A stretch of DNA of 64,000 nt from an uncultured Blautia sp. (lineage in GTDB: Bacteria; Bacillota; Clostridia; Lachnospirales; Lachnospiraceae), in the NCBI GenBank assembly GCA_946557785.1, contig CAMNTH010000003.1:62001-126000 (forward strand), written 5' to 3'. Every line of letters starts with the position of its first letter. Position 1 is the first letter of the stretch. The notes under the pieces are model-generated. The model was not told where the DNA came from. It worked only from the letters and a program-made list of their open reading frames with translations, and ran no database searches. Position numbers and translations under genes: made by a program. Below are positions 6,916 to 17,471 of the stretch, piece by piece.

Positions 6916-9900
6916 TTACACTTTAATTACTTCATTTAACTGAAAGGAATAAATATACTTCTCCTTTACTTTCTTTCCTGTCATTCGCTCCAAAGCTTTT
7001 GCATAATCTTCAAGCTGCGCCCTGTAAAGCAATGCAAGTTTCTTTCCATTTCTGACCTTATCCGTTTTATAATCCACAAGCACAATTTCCTCTTCTTCCA
7101 GAAAATAGGCATCAATGATTCCCTGTACCAAAACCCTCTCCTCATCCGGCCAGGACGTCTCAATTTCCGAAGCCCCCACTGAAATCACAAAAGGCTGTTC
7201 TCTATACAGCATCCCCATACGCCAGGCTTTCTGCATCCTCTTTCCAAGAGAAGACTCTGCAAACCGCAGAATATCCCCTTCTGCGATGCACTCCGCCTCT
7301 GCGCCATCCATTTTCTGCTGCTCTAAAAGCCGGTCTATCTGTTCCCTGATTGCCTTTTCGGAATCCACCCGGGCATAATCCAGGCATTCCATAAGCTTAT
7401 GATAAGCCGTTCCTCTTTCAGCCCCTGTATACTCCTTTTCCTTCTCAGCCACGAACCTGGGGATCAGCGGAACAATATCCGGTTCAAAAAACAGGCTGTC
7501 CTCCCTGTCATTTTCTCCCCCATAACTTCGTTTTTTTAGTTCCGACACACTGACCTTCACAGGGATGGCCTTTAAATAGTCATAAGGATACTGATAAGAG
7601 AACCTCTTTTCAATCATGTTTCTTGTCTCTTCATCGTAAACTTTCTCTGCATCCCATTCTTTCAGATATTCCTCCAGCATCTGGCTTCCTGCCTGCTGCA
7701 CAACCTCGTCCCCTGCAAGGTCAAAAGCCGTAATCTTTCTAAGCACAAACTCCGCCTCGTCCCCATAAAGCCAGTGACTTCTATATGGATTTTTTCCATA
7801 TTCCAGATATAGCTCATCCATGCAGCGATGCCTTGCCAGTGCCGGAAGTACATAATCCCAGAATGTTTTGGCCTTCATACGGTTTCCCACACTTAAAAGC
7901 ACCTCTTCTCTATCTCGAAAGCGTGAAAGTGCCATGATCCGCTCCTCAAGCTTTCCTACAGTTCCGGTGAGCACAAGCTTCTCTTTTGCCCTGGTAAGCG
8001 CCACGTACAGCACACGAAGCTCTTCCCCTAAGCTTTCCTTTTGGAGTTCCCTACGAATCGTCTGCTTAAAGACCGTTGGCACCACCACTCTCTGGTCCGG
8101 AAAAATGGCATCTGCGCCAAAACCCATTTCCGGATGGATCAAAAGCCTGGCATTCATATCCCGGAAATTAAACTGTTTTCCCATGCCTGCTGCAAAAACA
8201 ACCGGAAATTCCAGTCCCTTGCTTTTATGGATCGTCATTATCCGGACAGAAGAAGAGCCGCTTCCGGAGAGATTCACTTCCCCGAAATCCACCTCGTATT
8301 TCTGCAGGCTTTCAATATAACGTATAAAATTAAACAGACCCCTGTAGCTGGTTTTCTCATAATCCATAGCCTTTTCCACAAGCATCTGAAGATTTGCGTT
8401 CCTTTGCTCCCCGCCGGGGAGAGCCCTTGCATAGTCTCCATAGCCTGTGGCTTTTAGCACATGAAGGATCAGCTGGTGGATGGGGGTATAGGCGGCCATA
8501 TCCCGGATTTCATTCAAGAGAACCAAAAACGCCCGTAGTTTTCCTTTCAGTTCCTCTTTCTCCTCATCTATAAAAAGCTCCATCTGCCCCTCTTCCACAT
8601 AAGCGCATACGCTGTCATAGAGCATTCCCTTTGGATTGGAGCACCGGATCTGAGCGGTTTCCTGGGAGGTACAGTTCACAATAGGGGAACGAAGAACCCC
8701 AAGAAAAGGAATGTCCTGGAGGGGATTATCTGCAATCCGCAGGAAATTCAGGACGGTCACCACTTCCAGTGCAGAAAAATAACCGGTTTTTGACGCCGTA
8801 TATGCCGGGATTCCTTTAGACGCCAGCACATCTGCAAAGGCTTCCGCCCATCCTGAGGCTGTCCGCAGCAAAATAGCGATATCTCCATATTCCAGCGGCC
8901 TGTATCCTCCTGTTTCCCTGTCAAGTACACGTTCTTTTCCTACCATTTTGCGGATTTCCTGGGCAATGGCAAGAGCCTCCAGTTCCTGGGGACTCTGCCC
9001 GGAATGTTCTTCCTTAAGCTCTTCCCCATCCTTTTCAATGATAAGCACTTCTGTTTTTACAAAAGAGTCTCTCTGCCCCTCCGGAAATACGGCTCCCGGA
9101 TACAAAGCTGCCGCATCATCATAGGCAATTCCTCCAAGATCCTCACCCATGATCTGTCTGAAAATATAATTAACGCTGTATAGTACCTCCTTTCGGCTCC
9201 TGAAATTCTTATGAAGGTCAATTCTCTGCTCCTGGCTTTCGGAAAGAGTGTAGCTTTTATACTTTTCCATAAAAAGCTCAGGCCTTGCCAAACGGAAACG
9301 GTAAATGCTCTGCTTTACATCACCCACCATAAAAATATTTTTTCTGTCATTGACCCATCCGGAAACACAATTGGTAAGAAGCTCCTGCACCAGATTGCTG
9401 TCCTGATACTCATCAACCAGTACTTCCTCATATTTCTCTGAAAGCTCCCTGGCAGCCTGGGTCATAGTCACGGTATCTCCCTCTTTTTTTACCAGGATTT
9501 CCAGGGCAAAATGCTCCATATCTGTAAAATCCAGCACATTTTTTTCCCGTTTCTTTTCTGCAAAGCTCTTTTGAAAGGCAAGGGTCAGCTCCACCAATGT
9601 CTCCATGGATTCCCCGCAATTTTTCAAAAGAAGGGCAAGAGTCTCCTCACAGCAGGAAAAATAGCGCTCAGACAGCTTCTTCCAGGATTCCTTTACTTCC
9701 TTTCGAAGAGCCTGCACCTGCTTCTTTAAGCTTTCCTCCCCATCCTGCTTTTTTCTGGAAAATGGTACAAACACCCCGCTATCCAGAAGCTGGCAAGTAC
9801 CATTATAGTCCTTTTCCTCTGCAAGCTCCTGCAATTTTTCCAATAAAAGAAGATCCTGATCCAGAGCCTCATCATAAAGATAAGGGCCTCCCTCTTCCAA

Positions 9901-10605
9901 ACAGATGGCCTTTGCCTCCTCTGTCATGTTCCGCATGCTTTCCAATTCCTCTTTGCACGCCTCCCACAGCAATTCCATCCATTTTGTATTTTTCAAAGGC
10001 GCCTCGCTCCGATAGCCCTCCAGGCATTCCAAAAGCCATTCCTTGGGATACGGGTGGCTCATGGCAGCCTCATAAACCTCCCAGATCAGCTCCTTGACTC
10101 CCTCATCCGTTTTTCCGGAAGCATAGCATTCCACAAAATCCACAAACCGTTCTCTATCCTCTGCCCCGTACTTTTCTTCCAGAAGCTTTTTCAGAACATC
10201 CTCCCGCAAAAGCTTTAATTCCCCCTCGTCCGCAGTCCTGTAGCCTGGATCTAATCCAATGAGGTGAAAATAATTGCGGATCACATAGGCGCAAAATCCA
10301 TCAATAGTGGTAATCTGAGCCGTATGGATCAGGGTCATTTGGCGCTGCAGATGATCGTTGTCCGGATTTTCGTACAGAGCCTGTTCCAGTGCACGGGAGA
10401 TTCGCTCCCGCATTTCTCCTGCTGCCGCCCTGGTGAATGTCATGATCAGCATTTTATCAATGTCTACCGGACGGGTACTGTCCATAATCTTTCCCAAAAT
10501 ACGCTGTACCAGGACTGCGGTCTTTCCGGAACCTGCCGCAGCGCTTACTAAAATATTTCTGTCCCTTAAAGAAATGACCTTCTGCTGTTCCTCTGTCCAT
10601 TTCAT
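6916..10605 (-). CDS. addA: ATP-dependent helicase/nuclease subunit A (AddA)
   Basis: The 1229-residue AddA subunit of the AddAB (RexAB) double-strand-break end-processing complex. It is a 3'-5' UvrD-type helicase with a C-terminal RecB-family nuclease. Walker A AAAGSGKT is at 22-29, the helicase DEYQD box is in the first third, and the nuclease VDYKTD motif is at 1177-1182 near the C-terminus. The start ATG at 10605 follows GGAGG by 9 bases and lies one base beyond the addB stop; an upstream in-frame codon at 10647 would overlap addB. Together with AddB it feeds RecA-mediated repair. Confidence 0.95.
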   Translation of the reverse strand: MKWTEEQQKVISLRDRNILVSAAAGSGKTAVLVQRILGKIMDSTRPVDIDKMLIMTFTRAAAGEMRERISRALEQALYENPDNDHLQRQMTLIHTAQITTIDGFCAYVIRNYFHLIGLDPGYRTADEGELKLLREDVLKKLLEEKYGAEDRERFVDFVECYASGKTDEGVKELIWEVYEAAMSHPYPKEWLLECLEGYRSEAPLKNTKWMELLWEACKEELESMRNMTEEAKAICLEEGGPYLYDEALDQDLLLLEKLQELAEEKDYNGTCQLLDSGVFVPFSRKKQDGEESLKKQVQALRKEVKESWKKLSERYFSCCEETLALLLKNCGESMETLVELTLAFQKSFAEKKREKNVLDFTDMEHFALEILVKKEGDTVTMTQAARELSEKYEEVLVDEYQDSNLVQELLTNCVSGWVNDRKNIFMVGDVKQSIYRFRLARPELFMEKYKSYTLSESQEQRIDLHKNFRSRKEVLYSVNYIFRQIMGEDLGGIAYDDAAALYPGAVFPEGQRDSFVKTEVLIIEKDGEELKEEHSGQSPQELEALAIAQEIRKMVGKERVLDRETGGYRPLEYGDIAILLRTASGWAEAFADVLASKGIPAYTASKTGYFSALEVVTVLNFLRIADNPLQDIPFLGVLRSPIVNCTSQETAQIRCSNPKGMLYDSVCAYVEEGQMELFIDEEKEELKGKLRAFLVLLNEIRDMAAYTPIHQLILHVLKATGYGDYARALPGGEQRNANLQMLVEKAMDYEKTSYRGLFNFIRYIESLQKYEVDFGEVNLSGSGSSSVRIMTIHKSKGLEFPVVFAAGMGKQFNFRDMNARLLIHPEMGFGADAIFPDQRVVVPTVFKQTIRRELQKESLGEELRVLYVALTRAKEKLVLTGTVGKLEERIMALSRFRDREEVLLSVGNRMKAKTFWDYVLPALARHRCMDELYLEYGKNPYRSHWLYGDEAEFVLRKITAFDLAGDEVVQQAGSQMLEEYLKEWDAEKVYDEETRNMIEKRFSYQYPYDYLKAIPVKVSVSELKKRSYGGENDREDSLFFEPDIVPLIPRFVAEKEKEYTGAERGTAYHKLMECLDYARVDSEKAIREQIDRLLEQQKMDGAEAECIAEGDILRFAESSLGKRMQKAWRMGMLYREQPFVISVGASEIETSWPDEERVLVQGIIDAYFLEEEEIVLVDYKTDKVRNGKKLALLYRAQLEDYAKALERMTGKKVKEKYIYSFQLNEVIKV

Positions 10606-10606
10606 C

Positions 10607-13600
10607 TTACTGCACCTCCCCAGCAAACGCTTTCCACAAATCTTCATCAGAAAATCTTTTCAGTCTTCTGAACTCATACCCGGGCAACTTTTTATCGAAA
10701 CCACAGGCACTCTGGTACGGACAATAGGTACAGGCATTTTTCTTCTCCAGTTCATAGGGGGCAAGCTGCGCATCTCCATTCAAAATGGCACTGCGGATTC
10801 CTGCAATCTTATTCTTTACATAACGGTTGAGAATATCAAACTGTTCCCTGCTTGCCAATGAAGCGCTTTTTCGGAAACTTCCATCCTTATTCAGCGTAAC
10901 AGGAATAGCGGAAAAGCTTCTGTCCATTTTCTCCGCCACCTCTTTGTCCGCCTGTACCAGCCCATTCATCTTTAGCTCTTTGAGCACCTCTTTGGTTACC
11001 CTTTCCACATCTGTCTCAATGCTTTCCTGAACCATAGGATCTTTTACATTGTAATAAAAAATCCCCGCAGGCTGTACGTCTTTCCCCGGATGCTTTTTCC
11101 TTTCCACCTGCAGGGCACCGTCCAGATAGATCATTAACTGAAGCTGCAGGCCGTGATACAAAGCCAGAAGGTCAAAGGAGGTATTCCCCGTTTTATAATC
11201 AATGACCTTTACAAGGATTCTGTCATCTTCTTCCAGGATATCCACACGGTCAATACGTCCGCCGCCAAAGGCTACCTCAAAGCCTTCCGGCTGAAATTCC
11301 CCTTGCTTGAGCTGCTCCTGCAAAGCCCAGATGGTCCTTTTCAGAATCCTTCTGGTCCGCTGGATCATATATTGATTCCTGGCATTGCTTTGTAATATGG
11401 TATTTCCATAATCCAGGGCAATCCGATCCAGACATTCGTCAGCAATGCGGTCCCTGTCTTCATCTCCCATGCTCTTCCATTCCAGTCCGTTTTTTTGGAC
11501 TTCTGCAGCAAAATCCTCCAGGGAACGGTGGATAATATTTCCCATATCCATAGCACGGAACTCGTACTCTGCCCTTTCAGTAAGCTTCAGCCCGTAGCGC
11601 AGAAAATGTGCAAAAGCACAGGCAGCGAATTTCTCCAGCCTTGTGGCTCCGGAAGGGGAAACATCCCCATAGAGAATCTTTGCAGCACTTTTGCTGATAC
11701 AATCCAAAGGTTTATTATAAAAAGCAGCTTCCGTCAGACTGCGGACAACAGCCCCATACTCCGGACTTCTTAAATACCAGCTATAAAGTTCCTGAAATAC
11801 AGGATCCTGGCTGTTTCTCTCTGTCAGGCCTTCCAGGAAATAATCCAGACTGGTTCCCGGAGTCTCCAGATAATGAAGAGGCTGCTGTTCCTCTGCTTTC
11901 TCTACTTTAAGACCGGGATATAAATTTTGTACAGAGCCGATCAGGTATGCAGGCCCTGCTGTTTCCCCCTTTGCGTTTGAGCGGCTGTAGGAAAGGTACA
12001 GACGTTCTCTGGGCTTTGTCAGATTCAGGTAAAGATAAAATCTCTGCATATTCATCTGTTCCCTGGGACTTGGGGCAAGCTCTACTCCCTGATCCCCGAA
12101 AAAATCCCGATCCATTTCCGTAAGGATTCCTCCCCCATCTGTATTCTTAGGAATACTGCCTTCATTAACACCCATAAAAAACAATGCCTTAATATCCTTT
12201 AATCTGGTTCTTTCCATATCACCGATCAGGATCTGATCCATGCTTGGCGGAATCAGCGCAACCTTTGCCTGCGCAAGCCCTGTTTCCAAAAGCTGCTGGA
12301 ATTCCAGGCGGCTCACCATTTCCTCCCCAAGGATCTCCACCATCTTATCCAGAAGGTTCATAATAATTCCGTATATCTGTGCATACTCTTTTTCCATGGC
12401 TTTCTCCCCTGCCCTGGCAAAAAGCAGTTCTCGCTCTTTGAGCTTCTCCTGAATACGGCATCCTGTAATAAATCCATAAAGACACTGGCAGTAATGACGA
12501 ACTGTTTCTTTTCCTCTAGAGAAGCCTTCCTCCAAGCATCCCACTTCCTCTATATAGCACTTTCGTATCTCATTAATTTCCTGGATTGCTTCCGGCTCCA
12601 TTCCCTGATAAATCCGCACCCATTTCTCAGACCATCTGGAATATCCCCGGATGCCCAGGGCAATTACATAATTCTCCAGACGATCCGCTTCCTCCCTTCG
12701 GATGTCGGACATGCCGCTGCGAAGATAGCGGAATACACTTTCGTATGGGAAGCCTTTCACCACCATTTCCATAGAAGCTCGTAAGAATTCTACAAAAGGA
12801 TTCATAAGGACCGAATGCTTTTCGTCCAGGAAATAAGGAATGCCTGCTTCCGTAAAAACCTGCCCTGCAATACCTGCATATTCCTCCAGGTTTCCGGTTA
12901 TCACGGCAATTTCTCCATAGCGGTACCCCCGTTCCCGCACAAGGCCGGTAATACGTCTGGCAGCTTCTTCCATTTCCTTTAGTGGGCTTTTCGCAGAGAA
13001 GATGGTAATTTCCTCCTGCTCTTTCTCATAAACTGCCCTTCTGTAACGGAAAATGTTCTGTTCCATAAATCCAAGAGCAGGAGAGGCGGCAAAGCGGGAT
13101 TTTTTTCCCCTTGGAATGAGAATCGGTTCTTCTATGTCCCTGGTAAGCTCAGAAAGGGTGTGTATCATTTTGCGGCTCATATAAAAAAGCTGATGGGGCT
13201 TGCCTATCACAAAGGGATTTTCCCGGTCATCTAAAGTGACGGTTACATATATCTTTCCGGAGATGGCAAAAAGTTCCCGGAGCACTTTGTTTTGTATAGG
13301 GGTAAAGCCTGTAAATCCATCCAGGAGGAGTACGCTGTCTTTTAATTTATGGGATAGCGGGAGGACGTTCATCAATACATCCAAAACCTCTTCACCAGTC
13401 ATGTAATGCCCTTCCAGGTAATCCTTAAATGCCTGGTAAAGGGTTCTTACATCCTTCAGTTTCATTTGAAGAAGCTTTTTATCACTGGCTTTTTCCATCA
13501 TCCGCTCCAGCTCTTCTTCCTGAATGTCATACTGCATAAATTCAGAGATCAGGGATTTTACCTCGTCCAGATAGCCTGGCTTCTTCATCTGGCTTCCAAG

Positions 13601-13924
13601 ATACGGCAGATCCTTTTGATGGAGCTGAACCATTTTCTTCAGAACCATGCTCTTCCCTGTTTCCTCCAAAAGCTTTCGGTTATCTCCCCCTACTTCCTCA
13701 AATATGCGGTAAGCCAAACGTTCAAAGCTTAAGATATCAATATTTAAAATTCCCTTCCCAGGATGCAGCTCCACCAATGTTTTCTGGGTCTGCATAGTAA
13801 ACTGCTCCGGGACGATTACATAATAATTCCGATTCGGGTGTTCTAAAGACTCCTCTATGATCTTTTTGTATGAAAAATAGGATTTCCCGGCCCCTGAGCT
13901 GCCGATAATGAATTGTAATGACAT
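10607..13924 (-). CDS. addB: ATP-dependent helicase/nuclease subunit B (AddB)
   Basis: A 1105-residue AddB with an N-terminal nucleotide-binding P-loop GSSGAGKS at 8-15, an inactivated-helicase-like middle, and a C-terminal nuclease domain with VIDYKTG. The cluster of cysteines NACTYCPYQSAC near the C-terminus, together with one earlier cysteine, fits the [4Fe-4S] clasp of AddB nucleases. AddB normally recognises Chi and cuts the 5' strand. GGGAGG lies 5 bases before the chosen ATG at 13924; the nine extra codons upstream have no site. First gene of the addBA operon. Confidence 0.95.
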   Translation of the reverse strand: MSLQFIIGSSGAGKSYFSYKKIIEESLEHPNRNYYVIVPEQFTMQTQKTLVELHPGKGILNIDILSFERLAYRIFEEVGGDNRKLLEETGKSMVLKKMVQLHQKDLPYLGSQMKKPGYLDEVKSLISEFMQYDIQEEELERMMEKASDKKLLQMKLKDVRTLYQAFKDYLEGHYMTGEEVLDVLMNVLPLSHKLKDSVLLLDGFTGFTPIQNKVLRELFAISGKIYVTVTLDDRENPFVIGKPHQLFYMSRKMIHTLSELTRDIEEPILIPRGKKSRFAASPALGFMEQNIFRYRRAVYEKEQEEITIFSAKSPLKEMEEAARRITGLVRERGYRYGEIAVITGNLEEYAGIAGQVFTEAGIPYFLDEKHSVLMNPFVEFLRASMEMVVKGFPYESVFRYLRSGMSDIRREEADRLENYVIALGIRGYSRWSEKWVRIYQGMEPEAIQEINEIRKCYIEEVGCLEEGFSRGKETVRHYCQCLYGFITGCRIQEKLKERELLFARAGEKAMEKEYAQIYGIIMNLLDKMVEILGEEMVSRLEFQQLLETGLAQAKVALIPPSMDQILIGDMERTRLKDIKALFFMGVNEGSIPKNTDGGGILTEMDRDFFGDQGVELAPSPREQMNMQRFYLYLNLTKPRERLYLSYSRSNAKGETAGPAYLIGSVQNLYPGLKVEKAEEQQPLHYLETPGTSLDYFLEGLTERNSQDPVFQELYSWYLRSPEYGAVVRSLTEAAFYNKPLDCISKSAAKILYGDVSPSGATRLEKFAACAFAHFLRYGLKLTERAEYEFRAMDMGNIIHRSLEDFAAEVQKNGLEWKSMGDEDRDRIADECLDRIALDYGNTILQSNARNQYMIQRTRRILKRTIWALQEQLKQGEFQPEGFEVAFGGGRIDRVDILEEDDRILVKVIDYKTGNTSFDLLALYHGLQLQLMIYLDGALQVERKKHPGKDVQPAGIFYYNVKDPMVQESIETDVERVTKEVLKELKMNGLVQADKEVAEKMDRSFSAIPVTLNKDGSFRKSASLASREQFDILNRYVKNKIAGIRSAILNGDAQLAPYELEKKNACTYCPYQSACGFDKKLPGYEFRRLKRFSDEDLWKAFAGEVQ

Positions 13925-13959
13925 AGATACCTCCCTGATATAAGCATTCACTTCTCCTT

Positions 13960-13988
13960 ATTATAACAAAAGGGAGAAATAATGTCTA
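13960..13988 (-). promoter_or_regulatory. promoter of addBA
   Basis: On the minus strand TAGACA, a 17-base spacer and a perfect TATAAT lie about 36 bases before the addB start. Confidence 0.7.
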
Positions 13989-14062
13989 ACAGGAGAAAAA
14001 ACCAGGAATAACTTTACATCTTTTGTAATAGGATATAGAAAGTAAGACAGGAGGCGCATGCT

Positions 14063-14500
14063 ATGAGTTCCAAAACCAAAATTGTTGTATTACATATGAA
14101 GGAAGTGGTCTATACAGCCATCTTTCTGTTCCTTGCCCTTGCACTTGGCGTGCTTGTTTTTTTTATGTTCGGTCCTGGGAAAAGCATGACAGCTTCTTCG
14201 GATGGGGCAGGGGTTTATACGCCTGGAATCTACCGCTCTTCCATTGAGCTAAATAACAATACCTTTGATGTGGAAGTGACGGTAGATGCACAGCGTATCA
14301 AATCCATTCAGCTTGTAAACCTAAGCGAAAGCACTTCCGCCATGTTTCCGCTAATGGAACCTGCACTGGTGTCTCTTGCCAGTCAGATCTACTCTACCCA
14401 GTCGCTGGAGGGAATCGAATACCCTTCTGACCAGAAATATACTTCCCTGATGCTTTTGGACGCTATCAGGGAGGCTGTGGATAAAGCAGCTAAAGATTAA
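14063..14500 (+). CDS. membrane-anchored protein with weak FMN-binding-domain resemblance
   Basis: A 145-residue protein with a short cytoplasmic N-terminus, one membrane segment at about 14-35, and an outside domain. The stretch beginning YTPGIYRSSIELN and the following VEVTVDAQRIKSI resemble the start of extracytoplasmic FMN-binding (RnfG-like) domains. The Ser/Thr-Gly flavin attachment motif is not obvious, so flavin binding is uncertain. GGAGG lies 8 bases before the ATG. It is a single-gene plus-strand unit between addBA and nadE, followed by a strong terminator. I do not recognise a specific function. Confidence 0.6.
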   Translation: MSSKTKIVVLHMKEVVYTAIFLFLALALGVLVFFMFGPGKSMTASSDGAGVYTPGIYRSSIELNNNTFDVEVTVDAQRIKSIQLVNLSESTSAMFPLMEPALVSLASQIYSTQSLEGIEYPSDQKYTSLMLLDAIREAVDKAAKD

Positions 14501-14519
14501 AGGATCAGAGCATATTAAA

Positions 14520-14565
14520 GGGAGGCTGTGACATAAACCTGTCACAGCCTCCCGGCTATTTTTTT
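14520..14565 (+). terminator. strong intrinsic terminator (bidirectional position)
   Basis: Perfect 13-base arms (GGGAGGCTGTGAC and its complement) with an 8-base loop, followed by a run of T on the plus strand. It separates the converging genes ending at 14500 and 14568. Confidence 0.92.
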
Positions 14566-14567
14566 AT

Positions 14568-16529
14568 CTATTCCAGCATCTCCGCCTCATCAAGCCAAAG
14601 CGTTGCACAAGCATCGCTTGGCATACGCAGATCCCCTCTTGGTGAAACAGCAATGCTTCCCACTTTCGGTCCGTCAGGAAGACAGGATCGTTTGAACTGC
14701 TGCTGAAAGAACCTTCTGTAAAATATCTTCAGCCATTTCAAAATCGTTTCTTTATCATACTCCCCTGCAAAAGCCATCAAAGCCAAACGGTAGATTTTCT
14801 TCGGCGGGAAAGTACAGCGAAGCATATAAAACAGGAAGAAATCATGAAGCTCATAAGGCCCTACCAGATCTTCCGTCTTCTGGGCAATGACGCCGTCCTT
14901 GGGAGGCAGAAGCTCCGGGCTTACCGGAGTATCCAGTATGTCGAGCAGCACCTTGGAAAGCCTCTCATCATTACAGGTATCTGCAAAATACCGGACAAGA
15001 TGGCGTACCAGGGTCTTTGGCACAGAAGAATTTACCCCATACATAGACATATGGTCACCATTATAAGTAGCCCATCCAAGAGCCAGCTCCGAAAGATCTC
15101 CTGTTCCGACCACAATACCGCCGGACTGATTAGCAACATCCATCAGAATCTGGGTCCGTTCACGCGCCTGGCTGTTTTCGTAGGTAACATCATGTTTTTC
15201 CGGATCATGCCCAATATCCCTGAAATGAATGTTCACAGCCTCTTTTATATTCACTTCTCTTAATTCAGCCCCAAGGCATTGGCTTAATACACATGCATTG
15301 CGGTAGGTTCTGTCCGTAGTACCAAAGCAAGGCATTGTCACTGCCGTAATCTTCTTTCTGTCCATTCCAAGCATATCAAAGGCACGCACTGTAACCAAAA
15401 GAGCCAGGGTGGAATCCAGTCCTCCGGATAGGCCGATCACAGCGTTTTGGCAGTGAATATGTGCAAGACGTTTTTTCAGCCCCATAGCCTGAATATTCAA
15501 AACCTCATCACAGCGCCTGTCACGCTCTTCTTTCCCATCCGGCACAAAGGGCCTGGAAGCAATCTTTCTTAAAAGATTTGTATCACAAATATCCAGATGG
15601 AAGATCCGCTCCTGGTAAACAGGCTGCGTTTTCCCTTCTTCCTCATCCGGGGAGAACAGGAAGGTAGTCATCCTTCTTCTTTCATTAACCAGGCGGTGAA
15701 TATCCACGTCCCCATAGGTGATGCCATTGACAAATCTCCTGCTCTCTCCAAGGATGGTGCCGTTCTCCGCAATCAGGTTCTGCCCTCCGTAAACAACGTC
15801 CTGAGTGGATTCTCCCTCCCCTGCCGTAGCATAAACATATCCGCAGATCAGCCGCCCGGACTGGCTGCATACAAGGTTTCTCCTATAGGAATCCTTTCCT
15901 GCAATCTCATCGCTTGCAGAAAGATTTACCATAAGATTGGCTCCGTGGAAAGCATGTCCTACACTTGGGGGCTCGCAAGCCCAAAGATCTTCGCAGATCT
16001 CCGCTGCGATCTTCAGCTTCGGCATCTCCTGGCAGGAAAAAAGCATATACGGTGATATGGGTACCTGGTTCTTTCCTATACTGCCCTCTTCCAAACCCGG
16101 ATCCAGGGAAACGGTTCCGTTCACGCCTTTTCCGGAAGTAAAATAACGCCCTTCATAAAATTCATTATAATTAGGCAGGTAAATCTTTGGCACAAAGCCA
16201 AGAATTTCCCCCCTGCAAAGAGCTGCAGCCGCATTATACAATTTCCCCTTATATTCCAGGGGAAGCCCTACGAACAAAATGGCATCCGTACCGGCGGTTT
16301 CCCTGGCAATTCGAAGAAGCTGAGCCCTGGCACCAGAAAGCAGTAATTCCTGCCAGAACAGATCACCGCAGGTATAACCGGTGATGCACAGCTCCGGCAT
16401 TACGATCACCTTCGCACCTTTCCCGCCTGCTTCATTTGCCATGCGGATAATTTCCGCTGCATTATATTCGCAATCTGCTACCCTGACATTCGGCGTACAG
16501 GCAGCAGCCTTGATAAACCCGTCTCTCAT
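14568..16529 (-). CDS. nadE: glutamine-dependent NAD+ synthase
   Basis: A 653-residue enzyme that amidates nicotinate adenine dinucleotide to NAD+. An N-terminal nitrilase-fold glutaminase carries the Glu-Lys-Cys triad (Glu46 in MPELCITG, Lys in PKIYLPNY, Cys in EICEDLW), and the C-terminal synthetase has the PPi-binding SGGLDS loop. Its length and two-domain layout match the long glutamine-dependent form, not the ammonia-only form. It is the third gene of an operon with the methyltransferase and hslO, 28 bases after hslO. Confidence 0.95.
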   Translation of the reverse strand: MRDGFIKAAACTPNVRVADCEYNAAEIIRMANEAGGKGAKVIVMPELCITGYTCGDLFWQELLLSGARAQLLRIARETAGTDAILFVGLPLEYKGKLYNAAAALCRGEILGFVPKIYLPNYNEFYEGRYFTSGKGVNGTVSLDPGLEEGSIGKNQVPISPYMLFSCQEMPKLKIAAEICEDLWACEPPSVGHAFHGANLMVNLSASDEIAGKDSYRRNLVCSQSGRLICGYVYATAGEGESTQDVVYGGQNLIAENGTILGESRRFVNGITYGDVDIHRLVNERRRMTTFLFSPDEEEGKTQPVYQERIFHLDICDTNLLRKIASRPFVPDGKEERDRRCDEVLNIQAMGLKKRLAHIHCQNAVIGLSGGLDSTLALLVTVRAFDMLGMDRKKITAVTMPCFGTTDRTYRNACVLSQCLGAELREVNIKEAVNIHFRDIGHDPEKHDVTYENSQARERTQILMDVANQSGGIVVGTGDLSELALGWATYNGDHMSMYGVNSSVPKTLVRHLVRYFADTCNDERLSKVLLDILDTPVSPELLPPKDGVIAQKTEDLVGPYELHDFFLFYMLRCTFPPKKIYRLALMAFAGEYDKETILKWLKIFYRRFFQQQFKRSCLPDGPKVGSIAVSPRGDLRMPSDACATLWLDEAEMLE

Positions 16530-16557
16530 TGCTCTTTCCTTTCTTCAATCCGGACAT

Positions 16558-17439
16558 TCAGCGTTTGCTTTTCCGGAGGATCTCCTTTAATTCTTCCACA
16601 TGGAATACATAATTGCTGTTGCAGAAATGACAGTTCAGCTCTACATCCTTTCCTTCCTGGATCATTTCGTTCAGATCCTTACGTCCAATGCTGATCAGCG
16701 CTTTTTCTACACGGCTTTTGCTGCAGTTGCAGTAAAACTCTGTTGGGATACGGTCGTTAATTTCCACATCAAATCCCTCCAGCACTTTTTCCAGAAGGCT
16801 CTCAGGCGTATGCCCCTCCTCCAGAAGGGTGGTAACGGAGCTGATATCCTGCACGTTTTTCTCCAGCCTGTCTATAACGGAATCCTCTGCAAAAGGCATC
16901 ACCTGCACAATAAAGCCTCCTGCCTGGCGAACCGTATTATCCTTATTCATCAAAACCCCAAGGCCTACTGCAGAAGGTACCTGTTCACTGGTTGCAAAAT
17001 AATAGGTCAGGTCTTCTGCGATCTCGCTGGTCTGAAGAGCCACCTGTCCAAGATAAGGCTCCTTCAAGCCCAGATCCTTAATGACATTCATAAAGCCTAT
17101 GCCAACAGCACCTGCCACATCCAGCTTGCCCTTGGCATTTGCAGGAATACACACATTGGGATTTCCTACATAGCCCTTTACGCGGCCTGCAGAATCTGCA
17201 GTCACCGTAATTCCATTCAGCGGCCCGCCGGCCTTGATCTGCAGGGTAAGAATGTCCTTCTCACCCTTCATCATCACCCCCATCATAGCTCCTCCTGTTA
17301 AAAGCCTGCCAAGGGCGGCCGTTGCCACAGGGCTTGTATTATGGGCCTTTCTGGCTGTTTCCACAACATCCTTTGTCACTGCTGCAAATGCGCGAATCTG
17401 CTGATTTGCAGCCATTGCTCTTACAATATAATCACTCAT
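16558..17439 (-). CDS. hslO: redox-regulated chaperone Hsp33
   Basis: A 293-residue Hsp33, a holdase switched on by oxidation. The C-terminal zinc-binding redox switch is intact: a CxC pair in FYCNCSKS and a CxxC pair in NCHFCNS. The N-terminal domain has the expected TAALGRLLTGGAMMG stretch. It sits between a methyltransferase gene and nadE in one leftward operon, an association without an obvious biochemical link. Confidence 0.95.
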   Translation of the reverse strand: MSDYIVRAMAANQQIRAFAAVTKDVVETARKAHNTSPVATAALGRLLTGGAMMGVMMKGEKDILTLQIKAGGPLNGITVTADSAGRVKGYVGNPNVCIPANAKGKLDVAGAVGIGFMNVIKDLGLKEPYLGQVALQTSEIAEDLTYYFATSEQVPSAVGLGVLMNKDNTVRQAGGFIVQVMPFAEDSVIDRLEKNVQDISSVTTLLEEGHTPESLLEKVLEGFDVEINDRIPTEFYCNCSKSRVEKALISIGRKDLNEMIQEGKDVELNCHFCNSNYVFHVEELKEILRKSKR

Positions 17440-17471
17440 GCTCTTTTTCCCTCTTGTGTCTTACGAATCTA

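Noticed and set aside
9597-10097. Plus-strand 166-codon frame inside addA
   Set aside because: Proline-rich shadow of addA codons on the other strand; no ribosome site or family pattern.
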